This document shows, piece by piece, positions 1 through 6,884 of a DNA stretch of 7,138 nucleotides. The notes below the pieces were generated by a model that made no database searches, was not told where the DNA came from, and saw nothing but the letters and a program-made list of their open reading frames with translations. Every line of letters begins with the position of its first letter. The first letter of the stretch is position 1. The stretch is from Pseudomonadota bacterium (GTDB taxonomy: Bacteria > Pseudomonadota > Gammaproteobacteria > Pseudomonadales > Azotimanducaceae). The translations under genes and the position numbers were made by a program. The stretch spans positions 1 through 7,138 of the forward strand of contig JAQCAK010000091.1 of the NCBI GenBank assembly GCA_027621895.1. Direction: 5' to 3'.

Positions 1-126
1 CTGCGGCGCTATGCGGAGCCTGAAGAGGTCGCCCATGGCACGCTCAGCCTGGTGCTGCCCGCGGCGCAGTTCATTACCGGTGTGGCCCTGCCCGTGGATG
101 GCGGTCTGACGATCAGGAACGCCTGA
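1..126 (+). CDS. Short-chain dehydrogenase/reductase (SDR), C-terminal fragment
   Basis: This is the 3' end of a gene that begins before the window; 41 codons and a TGA stop (124-126) are visible. The translation carries the classical SDR C-terminal signature: a PEEVA helix start, then QFITG followed by the VDGGLT strand and a short tail ending IRNA. In the family, this segment closes the Rossmann-fold subunit and helps form the tetramer interface. The NAD(P)-binding glycine motif and the Ser-Tyr-Lys catalytic residues would lie upstream, so cofactor and substrate cannot be read. The stop codon lies 3 bases before the ATG of the GH3 gene, which implies co-transcription and probably translational coupling. 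It may oxidise or reduce a sugar or aglycone linked to the GH3 substrate, but that is inference from position only. Confidence 0.88.
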   Translation: MRRYAEPEEVAHGTLSLVLPAAQFITGVALPVDGGLTIRNA

Positions 127-129
127 GCC

Positions 130-2220
130 ATGATGGACTCCATGGAAACCCATCGCTCGGAGCTGGCTTTCGATGCCGATGCGATTCATGACGGCAACCG
201 CGGCCTGGACGTGGATGATGCCATGGTCGCGCTTGAAGTTGAGGCCCTGCTGGGTTCCATGACACTGGAGCAGAAGCTGTTCGAACTGCACGGCTGGCAA
301 CCCCAGCCCATCGAGGGGCTCTATTATGCGGGGGGTGATGAATCCCTGGGTATTGCCCCTTTCAAAATGGTGGATGGCCCCCGGGGTGCCCGTGCCGGCA
401 CCGCCACAGCTTTCCCGGTTGCGATGGCAAGAGGCGCCTCTTTCAACCCCATGCTGGAAAGGCGTGTGGGTCTGGCGGCCGGGCTGGAAGTGGCTGCCCG
501 GGGTGGCAACGTCCTGCTCGCGCCGACCATCAACCTGCTGCGCCATCCAGGCTGGGGCAGGGCCCAGGAAACCTATTCAGAGGACCCTTTTCACCTGGGC
601 ACCATGGGCGTTGCGTTTGTATCCGGTGCACAGAACCACGTGCTGACCAGCCCCAAGCATTTTGCCCTGAACAATCTTGAAATCACGCGGTTTGAAGCCA
701 GCGCCAATATCGATGCCCGAACCCTTCACGAGGTGTACCTGCCCCATTTCAGGCGCTGTGTGGTTGAAGGTGCAGCGGCGTCAATCATGAGTGCCTACAA
801 TAAAATGAACGGCGTCTACTGCGGTGAGCACCCGGTCCTGCTGACGGATATTCTCAGGGACGACTGGGGCTTCAAAGGTTTTGTGGAATCGGACTGGTTT
901 CTCGGGACCCGTTCAACGGCAGCCGCCATCCATGCCGGCATGGATATTGAAATGCCGGCAGCCTACCGCTTTGAGCGGGAGAAGATCGACCAGGCGCTGG
1001 CAGATGGCAGTCTTGATGAGACGGTCATCAACCGGAATGCCGGGCACGTACTGCATCAGAAGATCGCCTGGGATCTGGCAAACCTGCCACGGCCGGACGA
1101 GTCTGTGGTGGAATGCGAGGCACATCGTGAACTGGCCAGGGAAGCGGCAGAACAGTCCTTTGTGCTGCTGAAGAACCCCGGATTGCTGCCGCTCTCGCCG
1201 GACATGAAGCTCGCGGTGATCGGGGATCTGGCCGATGCGATTAACCTGGGGGATCGAGGCAGCAGCTTCGTGACCTCCAAAGAAGTCATTACACCTCTCA
1301 AGGGGTTGCAGAACTACAGTACGGCAACAGACATCACCTGGTTTGGTTCCGATGCCTCGCTGGCATCCCTTGGGGATTACGATTTCTGTATAGTCGTTGC
1401 CGGGCTGACCTACCGTGAAGAAGGCGAGTTTATTCCCACCCAGCAGCAGGAAGCCGAGGGCTCGGAACTGGCCAGGGGAGGGGACCGGGCCGACCTGCGG
1501 TTACCGGCTGAACAGGAAGCGCTGATCCAGGCGGTCGCGGCTCAGGCCCGGCAGACCCTCGTTCTGCTGGAAGGCGGCAGTGCCATCGAGGTCTCGCCCT
1601 GGGTTGATTCGGTCGATGCGCTGATGATGATCTGGTACCCGGGTTGTGAAGGCGGCAACGCATTGGCCCGGGTGCTGTTCGGTGATGTCAGCCCCTCGGG
1701 CAGGTTGCCCGTCAGCTTTCCCCGCTCGGTGCGACAGCTGATGGACTGGGATATCAATGCACTGGACATCCCCCATAACCTTTATCACGGCTATCGTTAC
1801 CTCGATCATCACGGGGAAGAGCCACAGTACCCTTTTGGATTCGGGCTGGGTTACACCCGGTTTGCGCTCGATGGACTCCAGGTCGAACGCGAGGACAATG
1901 GACTGCTCGTGACCCTGACGGTCACCAACGTGGGGGATCGATCCGGAGCAACCGTGCCCCAGCTGTATGTCAGCTACCTGGATTCAGCAGTGCCCCGGGT
2001 GCCGAAAGAATTGAAGGGCTTTGGCCGGGTCGAGCTGGAAGCGGGAGAAACCGTCGACCTGTTGATGTGGGTTGCAGACAGCGACCTGTGTTTTTTTGAT
2101 CCCTCTGACGGCTGGACACTGGAACCCTGCGGTTACCTGCTTCGAGCCGGCTTTTCCTCGGCAGCGCTGGAGCTCGAGAGTGAATGGCGCTTTGACGGCG
2201 AGGACTGGGAGCCTCGATAA
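130..2220 (+). CDS. Glycoside hydrolase family 3 (beta-glucosidase-like), three-domain, no signal peptide
   Basis: A 696-residue GH3 enzyme that should cleave terminal beta-linked sugars (beta-glucosidase or beta-xylosidase type) with retention. Visible in order: an N-terminal TIM-barrel-like domain (about 38-310) with DGPRG, the WGRAQETYSEDP motif, KHF (K176, H177) and the ESDW motif whose D255 is the expected nucleophile; the GH3 C-terminal alpha/beta domain (about 345-560); the YPFGFGLGYT linker (567-576); and a fibronectin III-like domain (about 590-690) with VTNVGD and PKELKGF. There is no PA14 insert. The usual acid/base motif E-G-x-D-R is not intact: residues 450-453 read GGDR with Arg before them, while EGEF lies at 431-434. 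No hydrophobic leader is seen, so it is probably cytoplasmic and acts on imported glycosides. ATGs at 130, 133 and 142 are all possible starts; an AGGA lies at 115-118, inside the SDR gene. Substrate is not readable. Confidence 0.95.
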   Translation: MMDSMETHRSELAFDADAIHDGNRGLDVDDAMVALEVEALLGSMTLEQKLFELHGWQPQPIEGLYYAGGDESLGIAPFKMVDGPRGARAGTATAFPVAMARGASFNPMLERRVGLAAGLEVAARGGNVLLAPTINLLRHPGWGRAQETYSEDPFHLGTMGVAFVSGAQNHVLTSPKHFALNNLEITRFEASANIDARTLHEVYLPHFRRCVVEGAAASIMSAYNKMNGVYCGEHPVLLTDILRDDWGFKGFVESDWFLGTRSTAAAIHAGMDIEMPAAYRFEREKIDQALADGSLDETVINRNAGHVLHQKIAWDLANLPRPDESVVECEAHRELAREAAEQSFVLLKNPGLLPLSPDMKLAVIGDLADAINLGDRGSSFVTSKEVITPLKGLQNYSTATDITWFGSDASLASLGDYDFCIVVAGLTYREEGEFIPTQQQEAEGSELARGGDRADLRLPAEQEALIQAVAAQARQTLVLLEGGSAIEVSPWVDSVDALMMIWYPGCEGGNALARVLFGDVSPSGRLPVSFPRSVRQLMDWDINALDIPHNLYHGYRYLDHHGEEPQYPFGFGLGYTRFALDGLQVEREDNGLLVTLTVTNVGDRSGATVPQLYVSYLDSAVPRVPKELKGFGRVELEAGETVDLLMWVADSDLCFFDPSDGWTLEPCGYLLRAGFSSAALELESEWRFDGEDWEPR

Positions 2221-2242
2221 CCTGTCCCCGGTCCCTGACTCA

Positions 2243-2506
2243 TCAATCCTCACGGGGCGGAAGAGCGTCCAGCAGGGGGATGAGGGATTCCCGGGTCGCC
2301 TCGTGGTAGAAATCCCCACCCAGTATCCGGACATTGGGGCCGACCACACAGTGACCGAGACAGACAGATCGTTCGACCCCGGCATCCAGGCCCCGCGACC
2401 GGATCTCTGATTCGAGCCAGCTGACCAGTTCCTCGCTGCCACGTCGGGCGCAGGATGGCTGGGTAGTAAAAGGCCTGAGATTGGTACAGACGATGATGGT
2501 TTTCAT
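2243..2506 (-). CDS. Thioredoxin-like [2Fe-2S] ferredoxin
   Basis: An 87-residue protein beginning MKTIIVCTN. Four cysteines are spaced C7-x11-C19 and, 29 residues later, C49-x3-C53, in the context VCLGHCVVGPNV. That is the ligand pattern of the small thioredoxin-fold [2Fe-2S] ferredoxins (Shethna type, also found as a domain of NuoE-like subunits). Its role would be low-potential electron transfer in the cytoplasm; the partner is unknown. The reading frame runs open upstream to 2614, but the extra residues do not resemble the family and would cross the thiolase promoter region, so the ATG at 2504-2506 is preferred. No strong ribosome binding site precedes it, which leaves the start slightly uncertain. 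It is convergent with GH3 (22-base gap) and divergent from the thiolase (124-base gap). It is not the adrenodoxin-like ferredoxin usually paired with CYP153 enzymes. Confidence 0.85.
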   Translation of the reverse strand: MKTIIVCTNLRPFTTQPSCARRGSEELVSWLESEIRSRGLDAGVERSVCLGHCVVGPNVRILGGDFYHEATRESLIPLLDALPPRED

Positions 2507-2569
2507 CGATAGGGTCTTCGCGTGCGTTGTGGTCGGCAGGCGGATTGTAACAGTCGGTCCGGTGATGTG

Positions 2570-2580
2570 TTGTGGCACAA
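2570..2580. promoter_or_regulatory. Palindrome TTGTG-G-CACAA upstream of the thiolase gene
   Basis: A perfect 5-bp inverted repeat around one central base lies 50 bases upstream of the thiolase ATG, in the divergent region shared with the ferredoxin gene. It could be a repressor half-site pair (fatty-acid and steroid catabolic genes are often TetR-controlled) or part of a promoter. It overlaps TGGCAC (2573-2578), with GC at 2586-2587, which gives the GG-N10-GC spacing of a sigma-54 promoter; the -12 element (GGGC rather than TTGC) is poor. An 11-bp palindrome can arise by chance. Confidence 0.3.
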
Positions 2581-2616
2581 TAGGGGCCTTTTCAACACTC
2601 CAGAAACTTAACAATC

Positions 2617-2622
2617 AGGGAA
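2617..2622 (+). promoter_or_regulatory. Ribosome binding site that fixes the thiolase start
   Basis: AGGGAA lies 8 bases before the ATG at 2631. The reading frame is open from 2481, but this site and the thiolase-typical opening MEDVVIVDAARSAVGR support 2631 as the start. Confidence 0.8.
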
Positions 2623-2630
2623 TACTTACT

Positions 2631-3812
2631 ATGGAAGACGTTGTCATTGTTGACGCCGCCCGCTCCGCGGTTGGACGAAAGAACGGATCTCTCGGGCTCG
2701 TGCATCCCACGGATACGCTGGGACCGGTGATCATGAAAATGCTGGAACGGGCCGGTGTGGCATCTGAAGCCGTTGACCAGGTGATTGGTGGCTGTATCAA
2801 CAAGCTGGGTGCCCAGGGCATGAACGTGACCCGCACAGCTTGGCTTTCCCACGGTGGCGCCGAGGCGACACCCTGCATCACGATTGATTCCCAGTGCGGT
2901 TCATCGCAGGAAGCGGTTCACCTGGCAACCAGCATGCTCAGGGCGGGTATGGCCGATGTGATTGTTGCCTGTGGCGTCGAGAACATGACCCGGTTGCCGA
3001 TTGGCAGTGATTCGGTCGGATTGAAGCCTGAACTCGGCAAACCGGTTTCCCGTTCCTACTTCGAGCAGTACGAGTTCACCAGTCAGTTCGAAGGCGCTGA
3101 ACGCATGGCCGAAAAATACCAGGTGACCCGCCAGGATACGGATGCATTCGGACTGCAATCGCAGACGCGAGCAAAGGCCGCCATTGAAGCGGGGCATTTC
3201 AGTTCCCAGATCATACCGCTGGAAATCCCGGTATTTGATGAAGAAGGCAAGCGAACAGAAAAGAGCTTCGTCTTTGACAAGGACGAGGTCCCCAGGGATA
3301 CGAGTCTCGAAGCACTGGGTGAACTCAAGCCGGTAGCCCGTGAAGACGGGATCCATACTGCCGGTACCTCGTCACAGATCGCCGACGGGGCCGCGGCTGT
3401 GTTGCTGATGTCAGCAAAGAAGGCTGAGGAACTGGGTGTCAAACCGATTGCCCGCGTCGTCGACGCGCAGCTGGTGGGTTGCGACCCTGTCCTGATGCTG
3501 GAAGGCCCGATCCCCGCCACGGAAAAAATGCTGAAGAACACGGGCCTTTCTATTGACGACATTGATGTCTTCGAGGTGAATGAAGCCTTCGCGTCAGTGG
3601 TCCTGTCCTGGGCGAAGACCGTGGGCGCCAGTGCAGAGAAGGTGAATCCGAATGGTGGCGCGATTGCCCTGGGTCACCCGCTGGGTGCAACAGGCTGTTT
3701 CCTGACCACCAAGGTCGTGCACGAGCTGCAGCGGACCGGCAAAGAGTACGGGCTGGTTGCGATGTGTTGTGGCGGCGGTCTCGGGACCGGCACGATTATT
3801 CAGCGGATCTGA
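2631..3812 (+). CDS. Thiolase (acetyl-CoA acyltransferase), FadA5/steroid-type
   Basis: A 393-residue thiolase, which cleaves a 3-ketoacyl-CoA with CoA to release acetyl-CoA, or runs in reverse. All catalytic elements are present: nucleophile C89 in DSQCGSSQEAVHL, NEAFASVVLSWA in the second half, H349 in GGAIALGHPLGATG, and C379 in MCCGGGLGTG. Length matches the family (about 390). The D-x-Q-C-G-S-x-Q stretch, GELKPV followed by GIHTAGTSSQ, and the C-terminus TGTIIQRI match, from memory, the pattern of Mycobacterium tuberculosis FadA5, the thiolase of cholesterol side-chain degradation, more than short-chain biosynthetic PhaA/AtoB enzymes. Ordinary fatty-acid beta-oxidation remains possible because no FadB-like partner is adjacent. 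The gene stands alone, divergent from the ferredoxin and convergent with the P450 gene (39-base gap). Thiolase call very firm; steroid subtype moderately so. Confidence 0.95.
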   Translation: MEDVVIVDAARSAVGRKNGSLGLVHPTDTLGPVIMKMLERAGVASEAVDQVIGGCINKLGAQGMNVTRTAWLSHGGAEATPCITIDSQCGSSQEAVHLATSMLRAGMADVIVACGVENMTRLPIGSDSVGLKPELGKPVSRSYFEQYEFTSQFEGAERMAEKYQVTRQDTDAFGLQSQTRAKAAIEAGHFSSQIIPLEIPVFDEEGKRTEKSFVFDKDEVPRDTSLEALGELKPVAREDGIHTAGTSSQIADGAAAVLLMSAKKAEELGVKPIARVVDAQLVGCDPVLMLEGPIPATEKMLKNTGLSIDDIDVFEVNEAFASVVLSWAKTVGASAEKVNPNGGAIALGHPLGATGCFLTTKVVHELQRTGKEYGLVAMCCGGGLGTGTIIQRI

Positions 3813-3831
3813 TTCGCCGCACTTTGCAGGT

Positions 3832-3866
3832 CTGATCCCGGCGTGACAGGGTCACTTCGGGATCAG
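3832..3866. terminator. Hairpin between convergent thiolase and P450 genes, possible bidirectional terminator
   Basis: CTGATCCCG (3832-3840) pairs perfectly with CGGGATCAG (3858-3866). Inside it, GTGAC (3843-3847) pairs with GTCAC (3851-3855) around an AGG triloop. The two stems are joined by a 2x2 step in which one G-T wobble is possible. The structure starts 20 bases after the thiolase stop and extends over the P450 stop and its last codons. No T-tract follows on either strand, so it is not a textbook intrinsic terminator. It may still stop or protect transcripts from both sides. Confidence 0.5.
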
Positions 3867-5111
3867 CCTGACGGGTACGTCCGCGATACCCCGGATAAAG
3901 TTATTGGGTACGCGGACCACCTCGCCAGCCAGTTCCACCTTGTGGAAGCGCTTCATGATCTCTTCCCAGAGCACCCGCAGCTGCATCTCTGCCAGACGGT
4001 TCCCCATGCAGCGGTGAATACCGAACCCGAACGCCACATGGGCTCTGGCATTCTTCCGGTCGATGATCAGTTTGTCCGCGTTTTCAAAGACATTCTCGTC
4101 GCGGTTGCCTGACAGGTACCACATGACCACCTTGTCGCCTTTGCTGATCTTCTGGCCGCCGAGTACCGTGTCTTCCAGCGCGGTTCTCCGCATGTGAATG
4201 ACCGGGGTCTGCAGGCGAACCATTTCGGCCACCATGTTGGGAATCAGTTCGGGCTGTTTGCGCAGTTTGTCGTACTGGTCCTCGTACTGGTTCAGGGCGA
4301 CCACGCCACCTGAAATGCTGTTCCGGGTGGTGTCATTGCCACCAACAATCAGCAACAGTACGTTACCCAGGAACAGCATGGGATTTTCGATCATGTCTTT
4401 GGTGTCTTTACCGTGAGCCAGCATCGAAATCAGGTCGAACTTGGGATCGGCGGCGGCCCGTTCCTGCCAGAGTCCCATGAAAGTGGTGGCGCATTCCATC
4501 AGGGCATTCTTGCGCTCTTCCATATCCAGGTCTTCAACACCGGTCAGCTCCGGGACGTTGGTTGTGATATCGGACCAGTAGATCAGCTTGCGACGGTCTT
4601 CATAGGGAAAATCGAACAGGGTCGCCAGCATGCGGGCAGTCAACTCGACGGAAACCCGGTCCACCCAGTTGAAGGTTTCGCCAACAGGCAGGTTGTCCAG
4701 GATGTCGGCGGCGCGCTCCCGAATCAGGGGTTCGAAGTTGGCCAGGTTGCTGGGTGCTACCGATGGCGCCACCGTGGCCCGCTGTACGTCGTGACCCGGG
4801 GGATCCATGCTGATGAAGTTCTCGATGGGAACGGTGTTCTCATCGAAGTCTTCTTCATTGATGGTGGGGATGGAAATGCCCTCAGCCGAGGAAAAGACAT
4901 GGTGATTGGTATCAACCTGCTTGATCAGGTCATGGCTGCTGACTGACCAGTAGGCACCCACGGGGCTTTCCGCGCAGTAGTGCACAGGGGCTTCGCGTCT
5001 GAGTCGTGCGAAATAGGGCTGCCAGCAATCGTCCCGGTAAAGATTGGGGTCGCTGACGTCGATCCTGTCCAATGGAATGCTTTCGGCATCCAGCTGTCTG
5101 GCTTCACTCAT
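3852..5111 (-). CDS. Cytochrome P450, CYP153-like (terminal alkane/fatty-acid hydroxylase)
   Basis: A 419-residue soluble bacterial P450, expected to hydroxylate a terminal carbon using O2 and electrons from a ferredoxin/reductase pair. Seen: I-helix oxygen-binding motif GGNDTT (257-262), K-helix ExxR (E296, R299), and the heme loop FGFGIHRCMG with the Cys thiolate ligand C368. The stretches MDPPGHDVQR, LIVGGNDTTRNS, HMRRTALED, GDKVVMWYLSGNRDE and GNRLAEMQLR strongly recall CYP153A alkane hydroxylases, whose length (about 420) also fits. Substrates in that family include medium-chain alkanes, fatty acids and some cyclic terpenes. A TTG at 5154-5156 would add 15 residues, but the ATG at 5109-5111 is preceded by an AGGA about 10 bases upstream and is chosen. 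No partner ferredoxin or reductase of the usual type is adjacent. The gene lies 79 bases downstream of the MscS-like gene on the same strand and may have its own promoter there. Confidence 0.93.
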   Translation of the reverse strand: MSEARQLDAESIPLDRIDVSDPNLYRDDCWQPYFARLRREAPVHYCAESPVGAYWSVSSHDLIKQVDTNHHVFSSAEGISIPTINEEDFDENTVPIENFISMDPPGHDVQRATVAPSVAPSNLANFEPLIRERAADILDNLPVGETFNWVDRVSVELTARMLATLFDFPYEDRRKLIYWSDITTNVPELTGVEDLDMEERKNALMECATTFMGLWQERAAADPKFDLISMLAHGKDTKDMIENPMLFLGNVLLLIVGGNDTTRNSISGGVVALNQYEDQYDKLRKQPELIPNMVAEMVRLQTPVIHMRRTALEDTVLGGQKISKGDKVVMWYLSGNRDENVFENADKLIIDRKNARAHVAFGFGIHRCMGNRLAEMQLRVLWEEIMKRFHKVELAGEVVRVPNNFIRGIADVPVRLIPK

Positions 5112-5190
5112 GGCTTTAATCCTGTTTCTGTGGGGCTGATCTGTTGAGTGTGCCAAATAAGCGTCGTGGCGGGAAATCCGTTGTTTTCTC

Positions 5191-5733
5191 TCAGGCCGAT
5201 GGCAGCGGTTCAGCCTCTTCGGTTTTTTCCTTTTCTACCGGCGCTGGGATGTGATCCAGTCGAATCACGGGCTTCTGGATGATCAGGTTGTTGGGATAGT
5301 TCACCAGGTTGTTGTCGCTGTTGCGGATCAGGACCTGGAACAGATTGATGTTGACGATTTCTCCCTCGATGGAATTGTCACCATCCACGATACGGATCCG
5401 ATCGCCGATTTTCGATGGATAGGCAAAGAAGATCACGATGCTGGCGGTGATGTTGCTGAGAATCGACCACTGGGCAAACAGCGCGACGCCAATCACCGCC
5501 AGGACGCTGGACGCCAGAACGAAAACGCTGCCGTAGTCGACCCCCCAGACCAGTGACAGCAGGATGACCGCAAAGGTCGCGATCAGGAAGTTGAACACCT
5601 TTGAAATATATACGGCCCGCATGGGCGCGGCCTGTTTGCTGCGACCGACGGACTCGAGCACGCGTGCGACCGAATAGGTCAACACCAGGTAAATCACGAT
5701 CAGCAGTAAGCTGAGAAGCATTTCAGAAAGCAT
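5191..5733 (-). CDS. Minimal MscS-family mechanosensitive ion channel
   Basis: A 180-residue inner-membrane protein. Hydrophobic segments lie at about 5-25, 43-66 and 70-104; the last is the pore-lining helix region, with the MscS pattern AVIGVALFAQWSILSNITAS. It is followed by the beta domain (about 108-158): GDRIRIVDG, then EGEIVNINLFQVLIRN and YPNN. The large C-terminal alpha/beta vestibule of E. coli MscS (286 residues) is absent; instead the chain ends in a charged, Pro/Glu-rich tail (163-180). The expected role is pressure- or osmotically gated ion release. Short forms are known in the family, so this need not be a truncation. Its ATG lies inside the end of the exchanger gene (11-base overlap), which implies translational coupling; a second ATG at 5719-5721 is an alternative start. 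An AGG-containing stretch precedes the first ATG. Confidence 0.9.
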   Translation of the reverse strand: MLSEMLLSLLLIVIYLVLTYSVARVLESVGRSKQAAPMRAVYISKVFNFLIATFAVILLSLVWGVDYGSVFVLASSVLAVIGVALFAQWSILSNITASIVIFFAYPSKIGDRIRIVDGDNSIEGEIVNINLFQVLIRNSDNNLVNYPNNLIIQKPVIRLDHIPAPVEKEKTEEAEPLPSA

Positions 5734-6715
5734 TGCTGTTGCCTAATCCTCCAAGAACCCGGCTGTACATGTAAACGAAATAGGAAATCATGAAAAGGAT
5801 ACCGGTTGAGCGGGTCATCAACCGGTCCTTCATGAAAAATACGGGAATGATGATGGCTGCGAAGAACAGCGAAGCCATGATGTCATACACACCACCGTTC
5901 GGGATCCGCAGCGGTTCTATCAGCGCGCTGATGGGCAGGACAAACAGGATGTTGAATATGTTGGAACCGATCACGTTACCCAGGCACAGGTCTGCCTGCT
6001 TGCGCATGGCGGCGATGATGGACGTCACCAGCTCCGGCAGGCTGGTACCTATGGCGATCACCAGCATCCCGATGATGGCGGGTGAGAGCCCGAGCACCTC
6101 GGCGAGTTTCACGCCATGCTCGATAGACAGCTGGCCGCCAATGGACAGGCCCACGATGCCACCGCCGGTATACAGCCAGTTCACCATCTGGGACCCTTTC
6201 AACACCGGTGACAGACCACCGACGCTGGTCAGCAGCGGATCCTGCTGCTGGCGGAGAAAGTCTGAGATCATGATGTAGACGAAGATACCGAACAGCAATA
6301 ACAGGATCAGGCCGTCAGAGCGATCCAGGATGGCGGAAAACCCGCGAACATAAGGGTCAAGGGTCATCACCAGGAGGATGGTGGTTGCCAGCAGGAGCAG
6401 CGGTAGTTCCCGCCGGATGATCTGGCTCTGGATGGTCATCGGTGCAATCACCGCTGCAGAACCCAGCACCAGACCGAGGTTGGCCAGGTTTGAGCCGGCG
6501 ATGTTACCGAAAGCAATATCGGTTTCACCCTGCAGGGCACCCAGGATGTTCACGACCAGTTCAGGAGAGCTGGTGCCAAAAGCCACGACCGTCAGGCCGA
6601 CAATCAGCGGCGAGACGCCGAATGTCTCGGCGATACCCGATGCGCCCCGAACCAGTCCGGCGCCGCCTGCCAGTAACAGGAACAGGCCGAGCAGCAGTAA
6701 TGCAAATGAAATCAT
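5723..6715 (-). CDS. Na+/Ca2+ exchanger family (CaCA) antiporter, YrbG-like
   Basis: A 330-residue integral membrane protein with about ten hydrophobic segments and the two inverted alpha-repeats of the CaCA superfamily. Repeat 1 has GTSSPE (47-52) and GNIAGSNLAN (70-79); repeat 2 has GTSLPE (223-228) and GNVIGSNIFN (246-255). E52 and E228 are the expected cation-binding acids. A hydrophilic stretch near 152-178 separates the halves. The protein should exchange Ca2+ (or a similar cation) for Na+ or H+ at the inner membrane. Length matches E. coli YrbG (about 325). The start at 6713-6715 gives a normal N-terminal membrane helix (MISFALLLLG), but no purine-rich ribosome site is seen before it, which is odd. 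It is the first gene of a unit with the MscS-like channel and is divergent from another membrane protein gene. Confidence 0.94.
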   Translation of the reverse strand: MISFALLLLGLFLLLAGGAGLVRGASGIAETFGVSPLIVGLTVVAFGTSSPELVVNILGALQGETDIAFGNIAGSNLANLGLVLGSAAVIAPMTIQSQIIRRELPLLLLATTILLVMTLDPYVRGFSAILDRSDGLILLLLFGIFVYIMISDFLRQQQDPLLTSVGGLSPVLKGSQMVNWLYTGGGIVGLSIGGQLSIEHGVKLAEVLGLSPAIIGMLVIAIGTSLPELVTSIIAAMRKQADLCLGNVIGSNIFNILFVLPISALIEPLRIPNGGVYDIMASLFFAAIIIPVFFMKDRLMTRSTGILFMISYFVYMYSRVLGGLGNSNAF

Positions 6716-6884
6716 GCGGATATGGGTAAGGATGAAGGGGCATGTTACCGGTTATGTTATCCGCTGAACATCCGGGAAACCGACCTTCAGCTCCGGCGGG
6801 CCCGGGGCAGGCCAGCTGGCAGCGGGTGTCTTCGGAATCATTTGGGTTATGATGACAGACTCATGATGCGCCAAGGGATGTCAG
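6716..6884. promoter_or_regulatory. Divergent promoter region between exchanger and MscS-like gene
   Basis: These 169 non-coding bases must hold promoters for both flanking genes. A -10-like TATGAT with one shift from consensus lies at 6848-6853, 31 bases before the GTG of the plus-strand gene; no good -35 is seen, so the assignment is weak. A perfect 10-bp palindrome, GCCAGCTGGC, lies at 6811-6820 within a GC-rich stretch and could be an operator or a chance match. Nothing convincing was found for the exchanger side. Confidence 0.4.

Noticed and set aside
1984..2442. 152-codon minus-strand reading frame spanning the GH3 end and the ferredoxin
   Set aside because: It crosses two confident genes in other frames and has no domain signature.
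2507..2614. N-terminal extension of the ferredoxin by 36 residues
   Set aside because: It would cover the thiolase promoter region, and the family begins just before the first Cys, as at ATG 2506.
2481..2630. N-terminal extension of the thiolase by 50 residues
   Set aside because: The extension is unlike any thiolase N-terminus, and a good ribosome site plus a canonical opening support the ATG at 2631.
3083..3562. 159-codon minus-strand reading frame opposite the thiolase
   Set aside because: Ser/Ala-rich composition typical of an antisense shadow; the thiolase on the other strand is complete with all catalytic residues.
4413..4946. 177-codon plus-strand reading frame opposite the P450
   Set aside because: It is antisense to well-conserved P450 motifs, has no recognisable domain, and reads as a shadow of the real gene.
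5112..5190. Promoter for the P450 in the 79-base gap
   Set aside because: A promoter may exist, but no convincing -35/-10 pair or operator was found; TGGCAC here lacks a sigma-54 -12 element.
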